Of a DNA stretch of 22,155 nucleotides, positions 7,954 through 14,546 are shown piece by piece; positions within the stretch are counted from its first letter, which is position 1; each line of letters starts with the position of its first letter. Under the pieces are notes generated by a model. That model had not been told where the DNA came from. It worked only from the letters and a program-made list of their open reading frames with translations, and made no database searches. This DNA is from Methanomicrobiales archaeon (lineage in GTDB: Archaea > Halobacteriota > Methanomicrobia > Methanomicrobiales > JACTUA01), in the NCBI GenBank assembly GCA_028678555.1, contig JAJRDF010000002.1, positions 1-22,155 of the forward strand, read 5' to 3'. A program made the translations under genes and the position numbers.

Positions 7954-8024
7954 TTATCCTCATCGGGGGAGGGCGACGGGAGGAGGCAGAGCCCCCTCCC
8001 GACCCCACCCCCTCGTGAGGATAT
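7954..8024 (+). repeat. M2 palindromic element with inverted ends
   Basis: The outer ends are inverted: TATCCTCA (7955-7962) pairs with TGAGGATA (8016-8023), followed inward by G and C runs. The inner hairpin is GGGAGGAGGC (7978-7987) and GCCCCCTCCC (7991-8000) with loop AGA and one mismatch. Just upstream, GGGAAACCG (about 7937-7945) resembles the edge of M1 elements. It sits in the 274-base gap between the tRNA methyltransferase stop and the pheT start. No gene is seen there. Confidence 0.8.
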
Positions 8025-8093
8025 TCCTTCCACGCTGGTTTGCATCTTATGAAGAGAACCGGCCAAGGAAGATCCGATACGGCTGGCCAGTTT

Positions 8094-9065
8094 TCAGGGT
8101 TTTTCCCCTCCCCGTTCCAGTACCAGGTACCTGCGGGTCAGGGACCGGTGCACCCGCTGCTCGTGGTGCTGGAGGATCGCGAGGGTATCGGGGACAGAGG
8201 GGCGGATATCCCGGTGGGTGACGATCACCGCCCGCCGGCCGGGACGGAGGACCCGGCCAATCTCACGGAGAGCCCGCGGGGTGAGCCGGTCCAGGTCCCG
8301 CCCCCGGATCCAGCTGGACTGGCCGTAGGGCAGATCGGTTGCCACGGTGTCCACGGATGCAGTGCAGAGGGGCAGCGCCCCGGCATCCAGCCGCATCAGG
8401 TCTGCGTTCCCGAGGTTCAACCGGCTGCCTGTCACCATGGCGGGGTCGGCATCCCCGCCGGCCGCCAGCGCTCCCAGCAGTTCCGCCTCAAGCAGAAACC
8501 CGCCGGTCCCGCAGAACGGGTCAAAGAGGGTTTCGCCGGGTGAGAGGAGGGTCAGGTTCACGACCGCACGGGCAAACCGGGGGAGCATGACACCGGGGTG
8601 GAAGAATGGCCTCCGAAGGGGGTCCCGGGAGGAATAGGGGGCCTTGTCAATTCGGCAGAGGAGCCGGCCCAGGAAACAGCGGTCCCCCGACACAAGGGCC
8701 CGGTACTCCACCTGCGGCCTTCCCAGGGAGACTTTCCCTGCAATCAGGGAACCCATCAGCCGTTCCAGTTCCGGCTGGGACGCGGTGGGGGCGCTCCCCT
8801 CCACCTTCTTCACCCGCACGGAGAAGGGGCCTTCAGGGGCGAGGGCCAGGTCCCCGAGCAGCCCGGCGATGGCCTCCGGGGCGGAGGAGCAGCTCCCCAG
8901 GCACTCCATGACCGCGTGGGTGAGGGCGAGGCGCCTGGCTGCCTGCGGATCCGGGCAGTCGGCCACGGCCACCTGCGGGAGGTGTTCCCGCACGGTCCCC
9001 ACACACTCCAGTTCTGCCACCGGGAGGGTGGGGTGTTCCCCCGAGAGCTCGAAGAGGAGGCGCAT
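8094..9065 (-). CDS. tRNA (guanine-10-N2) methyltransferase-like protein (THUMP + SAM methyltransferase)
   Basis: SAM-dependent methyltransferase of the archaeal Trm-G10/Trm11 family, which makes m2G or m2,2G at tRNA position 10. With ATG 9065 it has 323 residues. Residues ~1-140 look like the N-terminal ferredoxin-like and THUMP region (FSVRVKKVEG at 81-90). RRPFFHPGVMLPRFARAVVN (151-170) is a strong family signature. Motif I FDPFCGTGG is at 181-189 and the catalytic motif IV DLPYG at 244-248. The frame is open for 64 codons upstream, but that part is low-complexity and lacks similarity; an AAGGAG lies unusually close to ATG 9065, so the exact start is uncertain. It is divergent from the U32 gene, and an M2 repeat follows its stop. 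Confidence 0.88.
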   Translation of the reverse strand: MRLLFELSGEHPTLPVAELECVGTVREHLPQVAVADCPDPQAARRLALTHAVMECLGSCSSAPEAIAGLLGDLALAPEGPFSVRVKKVEGSAPTASQPELERLMGSLIAGKVSLGRPQVEYRALVSGDRCFLGRLLCRIDKAPYSSRDPLRRPFFHPGVMLPRFARAVVNLTLLSPGETLFDPFCGTGGFLLEAELLGALAAGGDADPAMVTGSRLNLGNADLMRLDAGALPLCTASVDTVATDLPYGQSSWIRGRDLDRLTPRALREIGRVLRPGRRAVIVTHRDIRPSVPDTLAILQHHEQRVHRSLTRRYLVLERGGEKP

Positions 9066-9216
9066 CTCCTTCCCATCCGGATCAGCCCCCGGGGAAGATG
9101 AAGCCCGCCGTCCGGGCAGGCCGGCCGGCCCCGAAACTGACTTCGCCCCGGAGGGTGAGTATCTGAAGAGGGGGTGAGGGGACATCCGCGATGCGACCGG
9201 GGAACTGCCCGAACTG

Positions 9217-11832
9217 TTGTCCCCCGCCGGCTCACGGGATGCGCTCCGTGCCGCCATCGGAGCCGGGGCCGATGCTGTCTACCTGGGAGGGAAACGGTTC
9301 AGTGCCAGGGCTTATGCCGCGAATTTCGGGGACCAGGAGCTGGCCGAAGCCATCGCGTATGCCCACTCCCGCGGAGTGAGGGTCTTCGTCACGGTGAACA
9401 CCCTGGTGACAGACCCGGAGCTCCCCGGGGCCGGGGAGTACCTGGTCCGGCTCCATGGGATGGGGGCTGACGGAGTGCTCGTGCAGGATGTGGGCCTCGC
9501 TGCCCTGGCACGGGAGGTGGTCCCGGACCTCCCGCTCCATGCCTCCACCCAGATGACGGTCCACTCTGCGGAAGGTGTCCTCTGGGCAGCAGAACAGGGC
9601 TTTACCCGGGTGGTCCTGGCCCGGGAAGTCCCCCTCTCCGAGGTGGAGGAGATCGTCCGGCAGGGGGAGAAGGCCGGGATCGGGATCGAGGTCTTCATCC
9701 ACGGTGCCCTCTGCTATGCCTACTCAGGGCAGTGCCTCCTCTCCTCCTTCATCGGCGGGAGGAGCGGGAACCGGGGCATGTGCGCCCAGCCCTGCCGGAA
9801 ACCGTACCGGCTGGTGCGGTGCGACCAGGACGGGTTCGGCCGGCCCACTGCCTGCTCGCCGGTTCCCATGGAGGACCGGTACCTCCTTTCCACCCGTGAT
9901 CTCGCGGTATACCCCATCCTCGACCAGGTCGTCCGGGCAGGGGTGGCTGCCCTGAAGATCGAAGGAAGGATGCGGTCCCCCGGCTACGTGGCCACGGTCA
10001 CCTCCGTGTACCGGAAAGCCCTGGACCGGATCCGGGCGGGCACCTGGCAGCCGTCAGATGACGACATGCGGGACCTGGCCCTGGCCTTCAACAGGGGGTT
10101 TACCCGGGGATACCTGGGGGCTCTCCCCAGCGAACAGGTGATGGGCCGGATGCGGCCTGACAACCGGGGGGTACGGATCGGGACCGTCACCCGGTCGGAT
10201 CCCGCCACCGGCCGCGTGGAGATCCGGATCGAGGGGAACCTGGTACCGGCAGCGGGTGACGGTATCGCCTTCTCCCGGGCACTCGGTGAAGGGACGACCG
10301 GACTGATTCTGCGGTGGGATCCGGAGCGGATGGGGGACCGGCTGCTCCTCAGGGTTCCGGCCGGGGTGACCCGGGGTGCAGAAGTGTACATGACCCGCCG
10401 CCGGGATCTGGAGGAACGCGCCCTTCCGGGGCGGGGCGGCACGCCTCCGGACCGGCGGGGTGGAGTTCCGGTGGAGGTAACCGCCCGCTGGGAGCCGGAT
10501 GGGCGGCCGGTCCTTTCCGGCAGGCTCCTGTCCCCGCGCGGGATTCCCCTGACCGTTCACCTCGCGGCGGACTTCACCATGCCGGCTGCCGGGACCCGGC
10601 CCGTTGGCGAGATCACCCTCCGGGATGCCCTCACCCGCACCGGCGACTCGCGGTTCCGTTTCAGTCCCCTGGTGCTGGAGTATCCGGGGGGCCTCTTTGC
10701 CCGCCCATCAGACCTGAACCGGTTCCGCAGGGAGTTCCTGGTCCGGCTCGGGGAGGCGTACCTGGGGTCCCCCCGGGCATCTCCCGGCGGGGCAGCAGCT
10801 GCCCTCACCCGGCTGGAGGAAAGAATCCAGTCACTTCTGGGGTACAGCCGTAGGACGGGTTCCCCTGCGGCACCGCCGGATCTGGCGGTCTCCGTCGACT
10901 CAACCGAAGCGGCCGTGGCCGCAGCGGGAGCCGGAGCCCGCCGGATCTCCCTCGAACCCCGGGTACGGTCCCCGGCAGGATGCCTTGCGGCTGACCCGGA
11001 TCCCGGTGAGACGGGGGAACGGATCCTTCACCACCTCGAGGCTGCAGCAGATGCCACCGATGGGAGTGGTACCATGCTGGCCTGGAGATGGCCCCGGATT
11101 ACCGGGCGATCCTTCCTGGATGCGGCGGTGCCCCTCCTCCGGCAGATCGCCCCGTGCCTGGCCGGGGTGAGGGTGGAGGGGACCGGGGATGCAGGGGCGG
11201 TCTGCGGGGCGGCCCCTGGTCTCCCCCTCATGGGCGGCGAGGGACTGAACGTCACGAACCTCTCTTCCATCCTGGCATTGAGCCCTCCCTTCTCTTCCCT
11301 GGCCCTTTCCCCGGAACTCCCGCTCCCTGACCTGGGCACCCTGTCCGCTGCCGTGGCCGGGGGCAGGGGTCCCCTCCTGGAGTACCCGGTCCAGGGAAAC
11401 CAGGAGGTGATGGTGAGCCGGGACTGCCTGCCCCGATCCGTCGGTGGCATCCCTGAAGGGGAACGGGAGCGGCTGGCGACAGGCCCCTTCCTGGGCCTGC
11501 AGGATGAACGCCGCCGGATCTTTCCCCTCTCGGTGGATGCGGAGTGCCGGACCATAATCCGGAACGCAGTGGAGACATGCCTGATCGATCACCTGCCCTC
11601 TCTCCTGGATACCGGCATCCCGCTCCTCTCCATCGATGCCCGGGACCGCACCCCCCGCTACGCAGGGAGGATCACGGAGATCTACCGTCAGGGGATCGCG
11701 GCAGCTGCAGAAGGGGATGCGCATACCGCGGGCACCCTGGAGGCCCTGAAGGAGGAGATCCGGAAGATGGCGAGGGGCGGTATCACCACTGCCCATCTCC
11801 TGAAGGGTCCGGATCGGTGGGAAGGGGAGTAA
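9217..11832 (+). CDS. U32 family protein, long form with C-terminal domain (DUF3656 type)
   Basis: 871 residues from the TTG at 9217. The N-terminal ~280 residues are a classic U32 barrel: SPAGSRDALRAAIGAGADAV at the start, HASTQMTVHS (108-117), cysteines 166, 173, 189 and 193 in CYAYSGQC and GRSGNRGMCAQPC, and KIEGRMRSPGYVA (247-259). Such cysteines hold an Fe-S cluster in UbiU/UbiV-type relatives. The long C-terminal part fits the DUF3656 arrangement of RlhA, which hydroxylates 23S rRNA; although labelled peptidases, characterised long U32 proteins act in RNA hydroxylation. Substrate here is unknown. The usual ...PELLSPAG N terminus begins before the TTG, and no ATG or GTG lies in frame before the stop at 9175-9177; see the finding on a likely one-base deletion. 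Confidence 0.88.
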   Translation: MSPAGSRDALRAAIGAGADAVYLGGKRFSARAYAANFGDQELAEAIAYAHSRGVRVFVTVNTLVTDPELPGAGEYLVRLHGMGADGVLVQDVGLAALAREVVPDLPLHASTQMTVHSAEGVLWAAEQGFTRVVLAREVPLSEVEEIVRQGEKAGIGIEVFIHGALCYAYSGQCLLSSFIGGRSGNRGMCAQPCRKPYRLVRCDQDGFGRPTACSPVPMEDRYLLSTRDLAVYPILDQVVRAGVAALKIEGRMRSPGYVATVTSVYRKALDRIRAGTWQPSDDDMRDLALAFNRGFTRGYLGALPSEQVMGRMRPDNRGVRIGTVTRSDPATGRVEIRIEGNLVPAAGDGIAFSRALGEGTTGLILRWDPERMGDRLLLRVPAGVTRGAEVYMTRRRDLEERALPGRGGTPPDRRGGVPVEVTARWEPDGRPVLSGRLLSPRGIPLTVHLAADFTMPAAGTRPVGEITLRDALTRTGDSRFRFSPLVLEYPGGLFARPSDLNRFRREFLVRLGEAYLGSPRASPGGAAAALTRLEERIQSLLGYSRRTGSPAAPPDLAVSVDSTEAAVAAAGAGARRISLEPRVRSPAGCLAADPDPGETGERILHHLEAAADATDGSGTMLAWRWPRITGRSFLDAAVPLLRQIAPCLAGVRVEGTGDAGAVCGAAPGLPLMGGEGLNVTNLSSILALSPPFSSLALSPELPLPDLGTLSAAVAGGRGPLLEYPVQGNQEVMVSRDCLPRSVGGIPEGERERLATGPFLGLQDERRRIFPLSVDAECRTIIRNAVETCLIDHLPSLLDTGIPLLSIDARDRTPRYAGRITEIYRQGIAAAAEGDAHTAGTLEALKEEIRKMARGGITTAHLLKGPDRWEGE

Positions 11833-11893
11833 GGGAGAACCGGGGAGTTCCATCAGGCACCCATCCCGGGGAAGACGGCAGTCCGCCTCGGAA

Positions 11894-11902
11894 TGTATTA
11901 AG
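11894..11902 (+). promoter_or_regulatory. Possible TATA box of aroD
   Basis: TGTATTAAG is the most AT-rich stretch in the 117-base gap before aroD. Archaeal spacing predicts a start near 11925 and a ~25-base leader. Confidence 0.35.
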
Positions 11903-11949
11903 CACAAGGGAACCGGAAGATGTGTGTGAACGGCAGGGGAACCTGATCC

Positions 11950-12582
11950 ATGAAGATTGTGGTCTCGATCGGGGAGGGCGGGATCCCGGCGGACCTCGCA
12001 GCACTGCATCCTGATCTCCTGGAAGTCCGGCTGGATACCGGTGGCACCGGCCTCCTGGAATCGGTGCAGCCCCTCCGGCAGGGATCCGGGATTCCCGTGA
12101 TCGCCACCCTCCGGAGCCGTGCGGAGGGTGGGCGGTTCACCGGCGATGAGAAGGAATGGATCCGGATCCTCCGTCCGCTCCTGCCCCTCGCGGACCGGGT
12201 GGACGTGGAGCTCCGGTTCCGGCGTCATACCCCCGTCATCCGGAACGAGGGAAAGCAGATCATCGCATCCTGTCACCTCGCCAGCATGCCGGACCTCCAG
12301 CAGATGAAATCGCTGGAACGGGACCTCCGCTCCTACGGGGATATCCCCAAGATTGTGGTCACCCCGCGGGACCAGAGGGACCTGCTGGCCCTCTTTTCCT
12401 TCACCATGGCCGCGGAGAAGCCCCTCTGCACCGGTGTATCGGGGGAAAAGTTACGGTACGCCCGGGCTCTCCTCCCCCTTTTCGGGTCGGAACTGGTCTA
12501 TGCCCATGCCGGCACCCCGACGGCAGCCGGACAATACCACATCCGGGAGTTCCGGGACCTGTGGAACCTCCTGACGAAATGA
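11950..12582 (+). CDS. aroD: 3-dehydroquinate dehydratase, type I
   Basis: Converts 3-dehydroquinate to 3-dehydroshikimate through a Schiff base. The 210-residue barrel shows EVRLD (25-29), TLRSRAEGG (53-61), SCHL with catalytic H109 (107-110), the Schiff-base lysine K134 in PKIVVTP, and GEKLRYARALLPLFGSELVYA-type sequence near the C terminus, where the substrate-binding loop lies. Slightly short but complete for archaeal members. GGGGAACCTGATCC precedes the ATG and may serve as ribosome-binding site. It supplies the one shikimate step missing from the large operon to its right, yet it is on the opposite strand and convergent with it, separated by repeats and a small Cys-rich gene. Confidence 0.95.
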   Translation: MKIVVSIGEGGIPADLAALHPDLLEVRLDTGGTGLLESVQPLRQGSGIPVIATLRSRAEGGRFTGDEKEWIRILRPLLPLADRVDVELRFRRHTPVIRNEGKQIIASCHLASMPDLQQMKSLERDLRSYGDIPKIVVTPRDQRDLLALFSFTMAAEKPLCTGVSGEKLRYARALLPLFGSELVYAHAGTPTAAGQYHIREFRDLWNLLTK

Positions 12583-12658
12583 AGGAAATCTGCCGCTGAA
12601 CCCCGGATTAACTCCTCGCATGGCAGAATACAGCTTTCTGGTTGTGCTGATGACTGGT

Positions 12659-12710
12659 GAGACGCTCTCGGGGGCTCACCGCCCCCGCCGCGTGGGCACC
12701 CCCCCGCCGG
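12659..12710 (-). repeat. M1 palindromic element, inverted copy 2
   Basis: Nearly identical to the element at 2981-3031 (one extra C in the C-run) and, reversed, to that at 22020-22065. Arms CGGGGGC and GCCCCCG surround a short loop; the CCCACGCGGC core is on the minus strand. Its outer flank on that strand reads AATCCCGAATGACCG, resembling the A-rich M1 edge. It lies 76 bases after aroD. Confidence 0.85.
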
Positions 12711-12801
12711 TCATTCGGGATTTGCGGATCGTCCTGGGTTAGGATGGCCGGACGCTCTGCAACTCCCGCGTGAGGAGAGTCTGAGTTATTGTTTTATGAA
12801 T

Positions 12802-12911
12802 CCCGAAAACCGAATGGGGGGCCGCCCACGCGGCAGGGGGGAGACCGAGAGGATCCCCCCCGTAGCGTCCCACTGATCTCCCATTGAGGGCGCGGGACGC
12901 GTGAGTGAGGA
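12802..12911 (+). repeat. M1 palindromic element, direct copy with extra half-site
   Basis: The edge CCCGAAAACCG (12803-12813) is followed by CCCACGCGGC (12825-12834), G6 and C6 arms around an imperfect loop, and GCGTCCC (12865-12871). GCGTCCC can pair either with the GC-rich left arm or with GGGACGC at 12894-12900. TGAGGATAA ends the unit near 12905-12913. With the inverted M1 at 12659 it forms a mirror-image pair in the 367-base gap 12583-12949 between two convergent genes. No gene is seen in that gap. Confidence 0.75.
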
Positions 12912-12949
12912 TAATCTTCACCGGATAGTTCCCAGGAAAAACAGCATCC

Positions 12950-13186
12950 TCAGCGGGTGTCCGGCCGGCAGATCCCATCGCTCCCGGTCTTGGCGCAGTA
13001 GAGGCCGGCCCAGCCGGTGAACCCGCAGTAGATGCAGCCGTCACCCTCGCAGTGCCGGCACTTCCGGGACGGCTGTGCCACGAGGACCTTTCCCGTCTTG
13101 TCGCAGTAGCAGCACCCTGCCCCCTCGCAGTGGGAGCAGGTCTCGGGTGCATAGCGGGTCTGTTCCTTCTTCTCTTCGCCGCTCAC
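12950..13186 (-). CDS. Small protein with two DnaJ-like cysteine knuckles
   Basis: A ~78-residue protein from GTG 13186. Two near-identical modules follow the pattern C-x-H-C-E-G-x-G-C-x-Y-C-x-x-T-G: cysteines 17, 20, 25, 28 and 43, 46, 51, 54, with further cysteines at 26, 64 and 73. The CxxCxGxG pattern resembles half-sites of the DnaJ/Hsp40 zinc-binding domain, but there is no J domain, so a chaperone role is not implied; zinc binding is inference. The start is uncertain. An ATG at 13252 is in frame, but the added 22 codons have less GC at third positions than the genes around and lie beside a repeat, so I prefer the GTG. Neither has a clear ribosome-binding site. It is flanked on both sides by M1/M2 repeats. 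Confidence 0.6.
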   Translation of the reverse strand: MSGEEKKEQTRYAPETCSHCEGAGCCYCDKTGKVLVAQPSRKCRHCEGDGCIYCGFTGWAGLYCAKTGSDGICRPDTR

Positions 13187-13259
13187 GGGAGTACCGGTGG
13201 GATGCACGAGACGATAACGGTTGCCGGGCTTTCCACCGGACGGTTCCGCCATACACTGG

Positions 13260-13393
13260 CGGGAGGGGGCGCGCCCCCTCCCGGCACCTCCCCCACGAGG
13301 ATAGTCTGAGGTGCGGGGTTCACCATTCCCGGAAAACCGACAGTGGGACGCCCACGCAGCGGGGGGACCCGTAGGTCCCCCCTGGAGCGTCCC
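13260..13393 (+). repeat. Composite M2-M1 palindromic cassette, copy 2
   Basis: M2: GGGAGGGGGCG abuts its exact complement CGCCCCCTCCC (13261-13282), then GAGGATA at 13297-13303. The M1 edge CCCGGAAAACCG follows at about 13328-13339. M1 proper at 13345-13393 is the cleanest copy: outer GGGACGC/GCGTCCC and a perfect nine-bp inner stem GGGGGGACC/GGTCCCCCC with loop CGTA. It lies in the 343-base gap 13187-13529, downstream of the aromatic operon. Confidence 0.88.
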
Positions 13394-13447
13394 ACCAGTA
13401 CTCCTCTCACAGAACCGATGCCACGTATCTGTAACTGGCAACCTCAG

Positions 13448-13493
13448 CGGGAGGGGGGCATGCCCCCTCCCCGTCCCACTTCCCTGAGGATAA
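13448..13493 (+). repeat. M2 palindromic element, single copy
   Basis: GGAGGGGGGCA and TGCCCCCTCC form a hairpin (about 13449-13470), followed by GTCCCAC and TGAGGATAA (13485-13493). It is the first structured element after the aroC stop codon (13530) and so would lie in the 3' end of the operon transcript. Confidence 0.75.
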
Positions 13494-13529
13494 GCCCTTT
13501 TCCGGAATGGGAGAATGGGCGGGACAGCC

Positions 13530-14546
13530 TTACCCTTCACTCTCCTTATCCGGGAGAAACCGCCGGTACTTCTCCCGCTCCAGCCAGGCATCCAGAAGGA
13601 CCAGGGCCAGCATCGCCTCGGCCACCGGGACGATCCGGGGCACGATGCAGGGATCGTGCCTCCCCTCCACCCGGATCTCCCGGGCGTTCCCCTGCGCGTC
13701 GACGGTCTGCTGGGGTTTCGAAATGGAGGGCGTAGGCTTCACGGCGATCCGGACCACGATCGCCTGCCCGGTGCTGATCCCGCCCAGGATACCGCCGGCA
13801 TGGTTGGAGAGAAAGCCCCCGGGCACGATCGGGTCGTTGTTCTCGCTCCCCCGCCTCCGGGCGGCGGCGAATCCCGACCCAATCTCCACGCCCTTCACGG
13901 CGCCGATCCCCATCAGGGCACCTGCAACAACCCCATCGAGTTTACCCATGACCGGGTCCCCGATGCCCGCCGGGCAGCCCTCTGCCACGATCTCCACGAT
14001 GCCGCCCACCGAGTCGCCCTCGGCTTTCGCCTTCCGGATCACCTCCTCCCACTGTTCCGGAGAGGAGGTCCCATGGATCTCCCGGATCTCCCCATGGATC
14101 CGGATCCCCTGCCCTTCCAGGATCTTCATGGCCACGGCACCGGCCGCCACCCGGCCCACCGTTTCCCGCCCCGATGAACGGCCCCCGCCGCGATGGTCCC
14201 GGATCCCGAACCTGGCCTGGTAGGTCATGTCGGCATGGCCGGGACGGAACACGTCCCGCAGGGTATCGTACTCGCCGGGCTTTGCATCCCGGTTCCGGAC
14301 CAGGAGAGCCACCGGTGCACCGGTGGTCTTCCCCTCAAAGACGCCGGAGAGGATCTCCACCCGGTCCGGTTCGGTGCGGGCCGAGACCAGGGGCCCGGTC
14401 CCGGGCCGCCGCCGGTCCAGGAGGGGCTGGATATCCCCTTCCGTGAGGGGGATCCCCGGCGGGCACCCGTCGATGACGACCCCCAGTGCGTTCCCGTGGC
14501 TCTCGCCGAAGGTGGTGCACCGGAAATTCCTGCCAAAGGTGTTCAT
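13530..14546 (-). CDS. aroC: Chorismate synthase
   Basis: Last step of the shikimate pathway: anti-elimination of phosphate from EPSP to chorismate, needing reduced FMN. Signatures: FGESHG (13-18), the RPGHAD segment (101-106), GGGRSSGRET (120-129) and DPCIVPRIVPVAEAM near the C terminus. At 338 residues it is on the short side but all blocks are present. Its ATG overlaps the stop of aroKE in an ATGA, so translation is probably coupled. It is the last gene of the operon; an M2 hairpin follows the stop by about 35 bases. Confidence 0.96.
   Translation of the reverse strand: MNTFGRNFRCTTFGESHGNALGVVIDGCPPGIPLTEGDIQPLLDRRRPGTGPLVSARTEPDRVEILSGVFEGKTTGAPVALLVRNRDAKPGEYDTLRDVFRPGHADMTYQARFGIRDHRGGGRSSGRETVGRVAAGAVAMKILEGQGIRIHGEIREIHGTSSPEQWEEVIRKAKAEGDSVGGIVEIVAEGCPAGIGDPVMGKLDGVVAGALMGIGAVKGVEIGSGFAAARRRGSENNDPIVPGGFLSNHAGGILGGISTGQAIVVRIAVKPTPSISKPQQTVDAQGNAREIRVEGRHDPCIVPRIVPVAEAMLALVLLDAWLEREKYRRFLPDKESEG

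Noticed and set aside
7820..8008. N-terminal extension of pheT by 63 codons
   Set aside because: It runs through a palindromic repeat, lacks family similarity, and a good ribosome-binding site precedes GTG 7819.
12583..13529. CRISPR array in the repeat-rich region
   Set aside because: The repeats are unequal palindromes with irregular spacing and no uniform spacers; no cas genes are in the window.
13253..13591. N-terminal extension of the small Cys-rich protein through the repeat cassette
   Set aside because: The added sequence is translated M1/M2 repeat and the end of aroC antisense, not conserved coding.
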